Made by a program: the position numbers and the translations under genes
Source of the DNA: Lysinibacillus sp. 2017
GTDB taxonomy: Bacteria > Bacillota > Bacilli > Bacillales_A > Planococcaceae
DNA: 64,000 nt
Reading direction: 5' to 3'
Assembly (NCBI RefSeq): GCF_003073375.1
Contig: NZ_CP029002.1
Coordinates: 2,466,001-2,530,000 of the forward strand
Shown here: positions 55,981-64,000 of the stretch, piece after piece
Layout of the letters: every line of letters starts with the position of its first letter
How positions within the stretch are numbered: position 1 is the stretch's first letter
Notes under the pieces: generated by a model
What the model was told of the DNA's origin: nothing
Seen by the model: only the letters and a program-made list of their open reading frames with translations
The model's database searches: none

Positions 55981-56168
55981 GAACAAAAGCGCTAAAGCGT
56001 CCGTTTAGCCCCGAACAGCTTTGGAGGACCCGACAAGAAAGTAAACGTTCCATCACTTTCGTAGGAGGGGTCGAAAAGCTCGAGGGGCTGGCGCTTTAGC
56101 CTAGACGTGAGATATGCTTTATTTAAAAGTTATCCACAATACGATGGATTTATAATTTCCTTAACAAA
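55981..56168. repeat. dispersed structured repeat, copy 2
   Basis: About 90 percent identical to 24057-24233, same orientation, with a 12-base insertion near 56050. It keeps both nested stems (with compensating and wobble changes) and the DnaA-box sequence TTATCCACA (56130-56138). It lies between yrrS and greA. Confidence 0.8.
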
Positions 56169-56171
56169 AAT

Positions 56172-56211
56172 AAAAGCAGTTAGCATCATTCGCTAACTGC
56201 TTGTTATTTTT
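56172..56211 (-). terminator. terminator of greA
   Basis: AAGCAGTTAGC-GAATGAT-GCTAACTGCTT on the minus strand followed by TTATTTTT. Confidence 0.9.
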
Positions 56212-56216
56212 TAAAA

Positions 56217-56702
56217 TTATTTAATTTTTAAAATAACAACTTCCATATCTCCGCCTGGTGTTGTTAATTTAACTACATCATCTACATGTTTACCCATTAA
56301 TGCTTTTGCGATTGGTGAGTCGTTTGAAATCTTACCTTCCACTGGATCTGCTTCTGCAGAACCTACGATTGTGTAAGACTCTTCAAAGTCCGCACGTTTA
56401 CCTTTAATTAACTCATCAAAAGTAACTGTTTTCCCTAAAGATACAGCATTTGTTGTTACATCATCTGTAATAATTAATGCGTTACGTAACATTTGCTCGA
56501 TTAAAGAAATACGCCCTTCAACGAAACCTTGCTCTTCTTTTGCTGAATCGTATTCAGAGTTCTCAGATAAGTCACCAAAGCTACGTGCCACTTTAATACG
56601 GTCTACCACCTCAGGACGTTTTACTGTTTTTAATTCGTTTAATTCATTTTCTAATTTTTGTTTACCTTCTAGTGTCATTGGATATTGTTTTTCAATTGAC
56701 AT
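56217..56702 (-). CDS. greA: transcription elongation factor GreA
   Basis: 161 residues from the ATG at 56702 (GGAG 8 bases upstream; the ATG before it is also possible). N-terminal coiled coil with the acidic tip ([19 protein letters not shown]) and C-terminal FKBP-like domain ([27 protein letters not shown]). It stimulates cleavage of backtracked RNA in RNA polymerase. Next to udk as in B. subtilis. The 250 bases before udk hold no gene I can see. Confidence 0.95.
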   Translation of the reverse strand: MSIEKQYPMTLEGKQKLENELNELKTVKRPEVVDRIKVARSFGDLSENSEYDSAKEEQGFVEGRISLIEQMLRNALIITDDVTTNAVSLGKTVTFDELIKGKRADFEESYTIVGSAEADPVEGKISNDSPIAKALMGKHVDDVVKLTTPGGDMEVVILKIK

Positions 56703-56965
56703 CATTACCACTCCTTATAATAACTTGAAAACGGTTACTTTTTCGTTTTCTTTTTCTAATTATACGATTTATCCATTATGAATATTGCAAGCGTATTTTG
56801 TTCAATAAATAATAGAAAACCCGACTACTAGTTAACGATATGTGTAGGTTGCTTCGTTTAGAAGCTCACTTACACCGCGTTTACTAGCAGCCGAATTTCG
56901 TGAATGCTTATTTATGTTCTCATCGATTGTTGAAATGTAAATATTGTAAATACTTACCCATCATA

Positions 56966-57601
56966 TTACACAATCGGATCAGATTCAAGAATTGTTTTTA
57001 TTTTCGTTACCATTAAGTCGATTGCAACATTATTGCCGCCGCCTTCTGGAATGATCACATCTGCATATCGTTTTGTTGGTTCGATAAACATATTGTGCAT
57101 TGGACGAACAGCCGAAAGATACTGATCAATTACTGAATCTGCAGTACGACCGCGCTCTTTAATGTCACGTTGAATACGACGAATAATACGTAAATCAGAA
57201 TCTGTATCGACGAATAATTTAATATCCATTAAATCACGTAAACGATCATCTTCTAATACTAAAATTCCCTCGATAATAATTACCTCTTTTGGCTCAACGT
57301 GAATTACTTCTTCTGAACGTGTGTGCTGAACGTAATCATAAACAGGTTTTTCAACTGCTTTATAGTCAAGTAGGCTATGAATATGTTCGATCAATAAATT
57401 ATTATCAAACGCTAATGGATGGTCATAGTTTGTTAATAAACGTTCATCAAATGTCATATGACTTTGGTCTTTGTAATAATAATCTTGTTCGATGACAACT
57501 ACGGAATGATCGCGGAAAACATCATAAATAGCTTGGGTTACACTCGTTTTACCTGAGCATGAACCACCTGCAATCCCGATAACAACTGGACGCTTTTTCA
57601 T
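56966..57601 (-). CDS. udk: uridine kinase
   Basis: 211 residues. P-loop [31 protein letters not shown] with YDHPLAFD, and [13 protein letters not shown] in the lid. It phosphorylates uridine and cytidine for pyrimidine salvage. It starts directly after the yrrO stop, so it is translated with the tRNA-hydroxylation genes trhP2-trhP1-trmR upstream. Confidence 0.95.
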   Translation of the reverse strand: MKKRPVVIGIAGGSCSGKTSVTQAIYDVFRDHSVVVIEQDYYYKDQSHMTFDERLLTNYDHPLAFDNNLLIEHIHSLLDYKAVEKPVYDYVQHTRSEEVIHVEPKEVIIIEGILVLEDDRLRDLMDIKLFVDTDSDLRIIRRIQRDIKERGRTADSVIDQYLSAVRPMHNMFIEPTKRYADVIIPEGGGNNVAIDLMVTKIKTILESDPIV

Positions 57602-58879
57602 TTAGTTATTCTCCTTTCGCATCATATCAAAGTGCGATATTGGGCGATCTACTTTAAATTTTACGATTTGTAATGGATGACGTGCTACATCTAGCTCATT
57701 ACCTTCTTCATCCCAAAGTTGTTCAACAGTTGTTTGGAATGTTTCTAAATTAGGACCAAAGAACTCAACTGTATCTCCTGGTTTGAAGTAGTTACGTTGT
57801 TCTAATGTGACCATTTGTGTTTCTTGATCATAATCCATAACAAAACCGGCGAAGTCCCATTTCATTTTATGTGAGTGGAAGCCGAACATTTGTTGTTTGT
57901 AGCTTGGTTCACCTTCAAAGAATGATGAAGCTGTTGCACGGTTTGCACAACGCGCTAATTCAGTTAACCATTCTTTTTGGAATGTGAAATTTTCTGGATC
58001 TGCGCAGTAAGCGTCAATTACTTTACGGTAAACAGAGATTACTGTTGCTACGTAGTGAATTGATTTCATACGACCTTCTACTTTTAATGAGTCAATGCCA
58101 AGCTCAATCATATGAGGAATTGATTCGATTAATTTTAAATCTTTCGGGCTCATAGCGAATGGCGCTTCGCCTTCGTTGAATAACGCTACTTCTTCGCCTT
58201 CTTTTTCTTCGTATAGGTCATAGTCCCAACGACAAGATTGACAGCAGCCACCACGGTTTGAATCACGTGCAGTCATATGGTTTGAAAGTGTACAACGACC
58301 TGAATAAGCGATACACATAGCACCGTGCACGAATGCTTCGATTTCAATGTCTACTTCTTCTTTCATTTTACGCATTTCTTCGCCGCCAACTTCACGCGCA
58401 AGCACGACACGTTCTAAGCCTTCACTTTTCCAATACTTCACAGCTTTCCAGTTTGATAATGATTGCTGTGTAGAAAGGTGGATTTCTAAAGAAGGCGCGC
58501 ACTTTTTACAAGTTTCGATAATTAATGGGTCCGCCACGATAATCCCTTTAACGCCAGCACCCTCAATTGCTTGTAAATACTCTTCTAAGCCGTCCATATT
58601 TTCGTTATGTGCGAAGATATTCGTTGTAACGTAAATAACGGCACCATATTTCTTGGCGAACTCAACACCTTCACGCATTTCGTCAATTGTAAAGTTACCT
58701 GCGTTTGAACGTAGACCAAACTCTTGACCACCGATAAATACGGCATCTGCACCGTAGTGTACGGCTACTTTTAATTTTTCTAAGCTTCCTGCTGGTGCTA
58801 AAAGCTCAGGTTTTTTCGTAATTACTTTTTTTCCGTTAACTGTTTCACGGATTTTTTCATTTTGAATTAACTGTAGCAT
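57602..58879 (-). CDS. yrrO: U32 peptidase-family tRNA hydroxylation protein TrhP2 (YrrO)
   Basis: 425 residues. Peptidase U32 signature EAFVHGAMCIAYSGRCTLSN followed by Cys residues of GGCCQSCRW, likely Fe-S ligands. In B. subtilis YrrN and YrrO with YrrM turn uridine 34 of tRNAs into 5-hydroxy- then 5-methoxyuridine; the three genes occur here in the same order. C-terminal part (KPGDTVEFFGP) is the usual U32 beta domain. A true peptidase role is unlikely. Confidence 0.93.
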   Translation of the reverse strand: MLQLIQNEKIRETVNGKKVITKKPELLAPAGSLEKLKVAVHYGADAVFIGGQEFGLRSNAGNFTIDEMREGVEFAKKYGAVIYVTTNIFAHNENMDGLEEYLQAIEGAGVKGIIVADPLIIETCKKCAPSLEIHLSTQQSLSNWKAVKYWKSEGLERVVLAREVGGEEMRKMKEEVDIEIEAFVHGAMCIAYSGRCTLSNHMTARDSNRGGCCQSCRWDYDLYEEKEGEEVALFNEGEAPFAMSPKDLKLIESIPHMIELGIDSLKVEGRMKSIHYVATVISVYRKVIDAYCADPENFTFQKEWLTELARCANRATASSFFEGEPSYKQQMFGFHSHKMKWDFAGFVMDYDQETQMVTLEQRNYFKPGDTVEFFGPNLETFQTTVEQLWDEEGNELDVARHPLQIVKFKVDRPISHFDMMRKENN

Positions 58880-58897
58880 GCTGTGACGTTCTCCCCT

Positions 58898-59830
58898 CTA
58901 GTAAACTGTTTCTTTGAAGATGAAGCCAGTATCCAGTGGACGTAACGCTGGCTGAATTGCTTCTACTTGCTCAAATAATTCGGATTTGATTTCGTCATAC
59001 GCATCTTCACCTTGATCGAAATATGTATCGATTGCTTGGCGATATAGCTTAGTTACCGTAACAACATAATCAAATGATTGTAGCACGCCATCAATTTTCA
59101 TTGAATCAATTCCTGCTTCAAATAACTCATTCAATTCCTCGATAATGCACATATCGTTTGGTGAGAAGATGTGTGTACCATTTAAATCTTCATAAATTGG
59201 GTATTTATTTTTACGCTCATTGTCATGTAAGAACATGTTTTTATTGTCTTTACGATTTTCAATTTCCATCGCTTCTTCACGGTATAAGAAATAGTTACCT
59301 AATAGTGAACGTTTTGATTGGAACATACATGTCATCCCGTGTACTTGCACTTCGATTTCATGTTTTGTGTTTTCTTTAATTTCAATCACTTCATCAACTG
59401 AAAGCTCACGCGCTAATACAGCACGTTTACTGCCGCGCTCGCCCCAATAATTTACTTGGAACCAGTTTGTTGCAATTGTTTCTGGACTCCAGTGAAGAGG
59501 AATTGTAATGCCTAATTCACGTACCGCTACAATTACTGCTGGATCACCGAAAATTAGTGCATCCACACCAATACGTACCATTTCTTTTAAATAGTCATCT
59601 AATGCATCTAAACGATCATTGTGGAAAATAGCATTCACTGCTACATATACTTTCTTACCTGCAGTATGAATTAGTTTCGTTGCTTCTTCAACTTGAGCTA
59701 CTGTAAAGTCTCCAGCTAAACGTAGTCCAAATTTTTGTTCACCAATTACGAAAGCGTCTGCACCTGCATCTAATAATGCAACGACATGCTCAACTGATTG
59801 GGGTGTAAGTAATAGTTCTGGTTTTTTCAC
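58898..59830 (-). CDS. yrrN: U32 peptidase-family tRNA hydroxylation protein TrhP1 (YrrN)
   Basis: 310 residues, paralogue of the next gene without the C-terminal domain. EVQVHGMTCMFQSKRSLLGN corresponds to the U32 signature, with fewer Cys than in YrrO, as in B. subtilis YrrN. It is predicted to act with YrrO on U34 hydroxylation using prephenate-derived chemistry in homologues. It lies 6 bases after trmR. Confidence 0.92.
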   Translation of the reverse strand: MKKPELLLTPQSVEHVVALLDAGADAFVIGEQKFGLRLAGDFTVAQVEEATKLIHTAGKKVYVAVNAIFHNDRLDALDDYLKEMVRIGVDALIFGDPAVIVAVRELGITIPLHWSPETIATNWFQVNYWGERGSKRAVLARELSVDEVIEIKENTKHEIEVQVHGMTCMFQSKRSLLGNYFLYREEAMEIENRKDNKNMFLHDNERKNKYPIYEDLNGTHIFSPNDMCIIEELNELFEAGIDSMKIDGVLQSFDYVVTVTKLYRQAIDTYFDQGEDAYDEIKSELFEQVEAIQPALRPLDTGFIFKETVY

Positions 59831-59836
59831 CTTTCG

Positions 59837-60469
59837 TCACCTCTTCAAACAAATTAACAATCCATCTCCAACTGGGAAGAAAGCACTCGTATAATCTGGA
59901 TGTGCCATAATCCAATCAGAAAATGTTTTTAAGTTTCGAATCATTGTTCTTTTTCTTCTCGGTACTTCTTTTATATCTAAATCTGAAAGTCCGTGCATAT
60001 ACATATTATCGATGTATAATACTCCGCCTGATGGTACGAGCGGCGCATATTTTTCGAAAAATTTCATGTATTGCCCTTTTGCCGCATCAATGAAAACCGC
60101 ATCAAAAGACTTTTGAATACTTTCTAAATCCACATCTAATGCATCGCCTTCAATTACTTGAATACGGTCTGCTACCTCTGATCTTGCAATGAATTGGTTC
60201 GCATACTGGACACGTGATTCGTCACGTTCAATCGTCACAATCGTGCATTCTGGTATCGCCTGTGCCATTCGAATTGCAGAATAACCTATGGCCGTACCAA
60301 TTTCTAAAATCGATTTTGGGTTTTGAATACGTAAAAGTTGATTCAACGATTCAATCCCCGCAAGCTGCATAATCGGAACGTGGTTTTCTAATGCAAACTG
60401 TTCCATTTCAACGAGTAATTCATCACGTTCAGGAATGAAGGAAGCAATATAAGCGTCTGATAATTCCAT
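59837..60469 (-). CDS. trmR: tRNA 5-hydroxyuridine methyltransferase TrmR (YrrM)
   Basis: 210 residues, class I O-methyltransferase of the catechol-type group: ILEIGTAIGYSAIRMA (motif I), VTIERDESR, IQVIEGDA and DAVFIDAAKGQY (metal site). It makes 5-methoxyuridine 34 from ho5U. First gene of the trmR-yrrN-yrrO-udk set; ATG after GGGAGATTGACGA. Confidence 0.94.
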   Translation of the reverse strand: MELSDAYIASFIPERDELLVEMEQFALENHVPIMQLAGIESLNQLLRIQNPKSILEIGTAIGYSAIRMAQAIPECTIVTIERDESRVQYANQFIARSEVADRIQVIEGDALDVDLESIQKSFDAVFIDAAKGQYMKFFEKYAPLVPSGGVLYIDNMYMHGLSDLDIKEVPRRKRTMIRNLKTFSDWIMAHPDYTSAFFPVGDGLLICLKR

Positions 60470-60596
60470 TCGTCAATCTCCCTTTACTTGATTGTTTGCG
60501 CAAGTCTTTATCGACATAATAAAAAGACGAAACGAGATGTTTGCGCCTACAATGTTTATATATAAGGACAAAAAATCACAACTTATAATAGCATGA

Positions 60597-60668
60597 AAAC
60601 AAAAGGAATGCGAACAATCTTAACTATTTCCGCCTTTTGACGGAGTTTCAAGACATTCGATTCCTTTT
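60597..60668 (-). terminator. terminator after mltG
   Basis: Minus strand outer stem AAAAGGAATCGAA...TTCGCATTCCTTTT with an inner CCGTCAAAAGGCGG stem, then GTTTTC. Confidence 0.6.
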
Positions 60669-60675
60669 CAATTAC

Positions 60676-61794
60676 TTATTTTAAATATTTTTCAATATTT
60701 GCTAAATGCTCGTCATAAGATTTTGCGAAGTGGTTCGTACCTTCTTTATCAGCTAAGAAATATAAATAATCCGTTTGCGATGGATTTAATGCTGCTTCAA
60801 TTGATACTTTTCCTGCCCCTGCAATTGGTCCTGGTGGTAAGCCAACATTTTGATAGGTGTTATACGGATTTTGTACCTCTAAATCCTCGTACAATACACG
60901 CTCTTTATGTGATCCCAATGCATATAAAACGGTTGGGTCTGTTTGTAGTGGCATGTCAATGGCGATACGGTTGAAGAATACGCTTGCAATTGTCTCACGG
61001 TCGGTTTGTGCAGTTGCTTCTTCTTCTAGTAAAGAGGCGAATGTTAACAGCTCATGAACAGACATTTGTTTTTCTTCAAGTACTACTTTAAAATCTGAAA
61101 CAATTGAATTTGTCGCGTCTAACATCGTTTTAACAATCTCTTCAATCGTCGGATTTTCTTCAAAGAAAGGATAAGTTGCAGGATATAAATATCCCTCTAA
61201 TGCATAACGAACATTTTCCTGTAAAATAGCCTCTGTTAATAATTCCGGATATTCTGCCATCATTTGTTCAATAAATGCCTTATTGGTAGTCTTTTCCATA
61301 AATTTTTCTGCAGAAATAGATGTATTTTTTTCTACGATTTTCGCAATTTGGTCGAGTGTTAATCCCTCGGGTACCGTCATTGTAAATACCGGCTCACGGT
61401 ATACACGACCTGTTTTTAAACTTTCGATAATTTCATCTAGCGTCATTGATTTTGTTAATGAATAATTGCCTGCTTGAAATTCTGATTCGTTTTTAAACTT
61501 CGTATAATATTTAAAAATCTTCGCATCTTTAATAATTCCCTTTTTCTCTAAAACAGATGAAATCACGGTAATCCCTGAGCCCATTGGAATTTCAACTGCA
61601 ATTTGATCATTCGATTCTGGATCCACTGGTTCCAAAGCAGAAGATATGTATTTATAACCTAAAAATCCAATGATTACTAATGCTATGAGAGCAACAACTG
61701 CAATAATAGAAACGACTCTTCGCACAGTTCGAATCTCCCCTTTTCTATCTTTCATTTTTTTGAACATTTCTTGTTTCTTCTCTTCATCTAACAC
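60676..61794 (-). CDS. mltG: endolytic transglycosylase MltG
   Basis: 372 residues from a GTG at 61794, chosen for AAGGGGGG 6 bases upstream; the longer frame has no ribosome site. Cytoplasmic charged start, one helix (VVSIIAVVALIALVIIGFLGY), a LysM-like part (AVEIPMGSGITVISSVLEKKG) and the YceG domain with catalytic Glu in LLTFASLLEEEATA, then DPTVLYALG and NTYQNVGLPPGPI. It cuts nascent glycan strands outside the membrane. Confidence 0.94.
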   Translation of the reverse strand: MLDEEKKQEMFKKMKDRKGEIRTVRRVVSIIAVVALIALVIIGFLGYKYISSALEPVDPESNDQIAVEIPMGSGITVISSVLEKKGIIKDAKIFKYYTKFKNESEFQAGNYSLTKSMTLDEIIESLKTGRVYREPVFTMTVPEGLTLDQIAKIVEKNTSISAEKFMEKTTNKAFIEQMMAEYPELLTEAILQENVRYALEGYLYPATYPFFEENPTIEEIVKTMLDATNSIVSDFKVVLEEKQMSVHELLTFASLLEEEATAQTDRETIASVFFNRIAIDMPLQTDPTVLYALGSHKERVLYEDLEVQNPYNTYQNVGLPPGPIAGAGKVSIEAALNPSQTDYLYFLADKEGTNHFAKSYDEHLANIEKYLK

Positions 61795-62053
61795 GGGCGT
61801 CCCCCCTTTTTCTTTCATAATGATACAAAATATTTCTAGTTGATACAATAAAACGAATAAAAGTAATACGAATTGTTCTATTTTAAACTCTTTTCAACTG
61901 ACGAATGCCCTAAAAAATTGTTCGCTACAAAAAAATCTAACTAACCCGTTATGGCTAATTAGATTCTCAAATGGTTTATCCCGCATTAGCTAAGACCGAT
62001 TGCTTTAACAAGTGGGAGATGAAGAAAACCGCGACTAATGAAGTTTCAAGTTA

Positions 62054-62563
62054 TTATTGTGCTAACGAGGCTAAAACTTCTTCTATCATTTCCCACTCAG
62101 CATCTGTTTCGATTGGTAATAAATCGATAACTTCACCTTTTTCACCTGCGATGTAAGCTGATGCGAATACTTCATCTAAGTTTGGTGCATCGTCTTCAAA
62201 AATAGCATAGAATAAATAGTTTTTATTGCCTTGCTCGAATCGGTGTAAAATTTGACACATCACTTCTTCGTCTTGATCATTCGTGATTGTAAAGAAGTTC
62301 GCTTGGTCAGCACCAAATTCAGCGATGACTGTATTCATTACTTCTTCTACCATTGCCCATTCTTCATCCGTTTCGATATCTGAAAAACTCGACATTTCAC
62401 CATTTTCATCTACTTCATAGCGTAATGCTGAAATACCAGTATCCGTGTCACCTACTAATGAAAATAGTACATATGAATGCTCGTCCGAATCAAACGAAAA
62501 TACAACGCGGCATTGTTGCTCTTTCCCGTCTTCTGTTTGTAATACAAAAATTTGATCTTCCAT
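62054..62563 (-). CDS. tandem DUF1292 protein
   Basis: 169 residues made of two DUF1292 units in a row: about 1-85 (QIFVLQTEDGKEQQCRVVFS ... DIETDEEWAMVEEVMNTVI) and 88-169 (FFTITNDQDEEVMCQILHRF ... PIETDAEWEMIEEVLASL). Very acidic, cytoplasmic. The single-unit paralogue YrzB lies just upstream at 62642-62935, so a local duplication and fusion is likely. Function unknown. ATG after GGAGGGCC. Confidence 0.85.
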   Translation of the reverse strand: MEDQIFVLQTEDGKEQQCRVVFSFDSDEHSYVLFSLVGDTDTGISALRYEVDENGEMSSFSDIETDEEWAMVEEVMNTVIAEFGADQANFFTITNDQDEEVMCQILHRFEQGNKNYLFYAIFEDDAPNLDEVFASAYIAGEKGEVIDLLPIETDAEWEMIEEVLASLAQ

Positions 62564-62641
62564 GAAAGGCCCTCCTATAATAACAAAGCAGAGTCGGCTC
62601 TTGCCTACTCTGCTTTATTTTCATGTTAAATTACGAAAAGA

Positions 62642-62935
62642 TTATTCTTCTTCGCCAATTTCGTCTTCAATTTGGTTTAATACTTCTTCGATTAAATCCC
62701 ATTCAGCTTCATTTTCGATTGGCGTTAATTCGCCATCTTCACCGTTTTCAGCTGGTACGAAAGCTGAGGCAAAAATTTCCACTGCGCCGTCTTCGTCTTC
62801 TTCAGCGCCTACTAAAGAATATAATACGTATGATTTACCGAATTCTTCTGATTCGAAAGTGTGTAAAATTTCGCAAAGTTGTTCGTTTCCATTTTCATCT
62901 ACTACTGTAATTTGATTTTGTTGTTGTTCTGACAT
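62642..62935 (-). CDS. yrzB: DUF1292 protein YrzB
   Basis: 97 residues from the ATG at 62935 (GAGGTGA 5 bases upstream). One DUF1292 unit: [52 protein letters not shown]. Acidic small protein of unknown role; in B. subtilis it lies in the alaS-yrzL-yrrK-yrzB set, as here. A weak stem (62587-62619) separates it from the tandem paralogue. Confidence 0.9.
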   Translation of the reverse strand: MSEQQQNQITVVDENGNEQLCEILHTFESEEFGKSYVLYSLVGAEEDEDGAVEIFASAFVPAENGEDGELTPIENEAEWDLIEEVLNQIEDEIGEEE

Positions 62936-63042
62936 TATAGTCACCTCTTCATAATATTTAGGCTTAACCTATTACTCCATTTATTATACAAAATTGGTTA
63001 CATTTTAAGAACCAATACGTCTCATGTTGGAGCGACTTTAAT

Positions 63043-63111
63043 TTTTGCCTTTGAAGCTTCGCTTTCAAGGCAAAAACTAAACGTTTTGCTTGAACAAAAC
63101 GTTTAGTTTTT
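63043..63111 (-). terminator. two stems after ruvX
   Basis: Minus strand AAACTAAACGTTTTG/CAAAACGTTTAGTTT (63074-63110), overlapping the last ruvX codons and followed by TTTTTG, then TTTTGCCTTGAAAGC/GCTTCAAAGGCAAAA (63043-63075). The first is a good terminator. Confidence 0.7.
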
Positions 63112-63519
63112 ACTATCTAAGTATCCTTGTAAAATCATAACCGCTGCCATTTTATCAATGACTAGTTTGCGTTTTTTTCGGCTTACATCTGCTTCAATAA
63201 GCATACGTTCTGCAGCCATTGTCGTTAAACGCTCGTCCCATAATTTTACTGGGAAGCCGAATGTATCTTCTAGTAACTTTTTATAACTTTCAGATGCTTC
63301 CCCACGTGGTCCAACTGTATTGTTCATGTTTTTCGGAAACCCAACAACGAATTCCGTTACATTGTGTTCCTTTACAAGCTCTTTAATACGTTCAATACCA
63401 AATTCGCCTATCGCTTCATTAATTTTTACAGTTTCTATCCCTTGAGCCGTCCAGCCAAATGCATCGCTTATCGCGACACCGACCGTTTTTGAGCCGACGT
63501 CTAAACCCATAATTTTCAT
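63103..63519 (-). CDS. ruvX: Holliday junction resolvase-like RuvX (YrrK)
   Basis: 138 residues, RNase H-like fold: [20 protein letters not shown] with the first Asp, [18 protein letters not shown], and [13 protein letters not shown] with the later acidic residues. The family processes pre-16S rRNA 5' ends in E. coli and is proposed as a junction resolvase. It overlaps the upstream IreB-family gene by 4 bases (ATGA). Confidence 0.94.
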   Translation of the reverse strand: MKIMGLDVGSKTVGVAISDAFGWTAQGIETVKINEAIGEFGIERIKELVKEHNVTEFVVGFPKNMNNTVGPRGEASESYKKLLEDTFGFPVKLWDERLTTMAAERMLIEADVSRKKRKLVIDKMAAVMILQGYLDSKN

Positions 63520-63788
63520 TTTTCCGCCTCAGTATTCTTCTTAATATAAAATTTTACGAGCTCCTCAAGAATTTCATCTCGCTCGAGCTTGCGGATTAAA
63601 TTACGTGCATCCTGGTGGCGAGGGATGTATGCCGGGTCACCAGATAACAAATAACCGACAATTTGATTTGTTGGGTTATAGCCTTTTTCTTCTAATGACT
63701 TATACACTTTCAACATCACTTGCTTTACTTCTTGTTCCATTGACTCTTCAGGAAAACTAAATTTCATCGTTTGATCGAAAGAACTCAA
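63516..63788 (-). CDS. yrzL: IreB family regulatory protein (YrzL)
   Basis: 90 residues from a TTG at 63788, chosen because GCGAGGTG lies 6 bases upstream and the product then starts SSFDQTMKF like IreB. The family core [20 protein letters not shown] and [21 protein letters not shown] is clear. IreB of Enterococcus is a target of the IreK kinase and limits cephalosporin resistance; the role here is inference. alaS lies upstream. Confidence 0.92.
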   Translation of the reverse strand: MSSFDQTMKFSFPEESMEQEVKQVMLKVYKSLEEKGYNPTNQIVGYLLSGDPAYIPRHQDARNLIRKLERDEILEELVKFYIKKNTEAEK

Positions 63789-63911
63789 GACCAGCACCTC
63801 GCTTTCAGCAATAAGGAGATGGAGTGATTAGACCCCATCTCCATTTTCTCTATTATAGCTTATTCGAGCATGCACTTCAAATATGCTTGAGTAAATTTCA
63901 GGAAGTTCGAA

Positions 63912-64000
63912 TTATAAAGATTTTACATGCTCGTACACAGCTGCTAATGCTTCGTCTAATTTAGAAGCATCTTTCGCACCAGCCATCGCCATATCTGGAC
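63912..64000 (-). CDS. alaS: alanyl-tRNA synthetase, C-terminal end only
   Basis: The last 28 codons before TAA are visible; the rest lies beyond the window. PDMAMAGAKDASKLDEALA fits the conserved end of AlaRS (GGxPDMAQAGG type), and the neighbours yrzL-yrrK-yrzB follow alaS in B. subtilis. Confidence 0.85.
   Translation of the reverse strand, partial: PDMAMAGAKDASKLDEALAAVYEHVKSL

Overview
The window is AT-rich chromosomal DNA from a spore-forming member of the Bacillota, most likely Planococcaceae (Solibacillus/Lysinibacillus type). The reasons are spore genes (cotE, an uninterrupted sigK, spoIIP, gpr), a lexA-yneA-yneB SOS locus, glnRA, the comE operon and Bacillus-like gene order throughout. 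The genus is inference. Nearly all core genes lie on the minus strand. No rRNA, tRNA, CRISPR array or intact insertion sequence was seen.

Layout. 1-2022: a P1-family peptidase cut by the window edge, a 42-residue ORF with its own terminator, a lipoprotein and a truncated reading frame. 2025-9154: an accessory array of about ten small units. Almost all read leftwards, each usually holds one gene, and units are separated by related palindromic junctions with arms of the type CCCAAA...TTTGGGAACGTT. Cargo is typical of mobile cassettes: several very small membrane proteins, a DUF4279 protein, an amidohydrolase, a GNAT acetyltransferase and a Nudix hydrolase. This integron-like array without a visible integrase is the most novel part of the window. 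9333-12700: csbD behind a probable SigB promoter, a PAS-GAF-GGDEF-EAL protein and an esterase-like protein lacking its serine nucleophile.

12722-24055: tkt, ynzC, yneB, yneA and lexA with three SOS boxes, then nucleotide and amide metabolism genes, an AlkD-type protein, glnRA with a GlnR box, ynbB and a TRIC-type channel. 24283-37000: rhodanese, hfq, miaA, a lysophospholipase-like hydrolase, mutL, mutS, cotE with a 20-serine tail, a second PAS-GAF-GGDEF-EAL protein, ricA, miaB. 37038-54142: lepA behind a leader ending in a terminator, spoIIP, gpr, rpsT, holA, yqzM, comEC-comEB-comEA, then yqeM-rsfS-yqeK-nadD-yhbY-aroE-yqeH-yqeG, psd, pssA and sigK. 54214-64000: a 28-residue membrane peptide, mtnN, yrrS, greA, udk, two U32 tRNA-hydroxylation proteins with trmR, mltG, two DUF1292 proteins, ruvX, an IreB-family protein and the end of alaS.

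A structured 180-bp repeat carrying a DnaA-box sequence occurs twice (24057 and 55981). The core genes form recognisable operons for DNA repair, tRNA modification, competence, translation support, sporulation and lipid synthesis. The array at 2-9 kb looks like acquired, modular material set between them.
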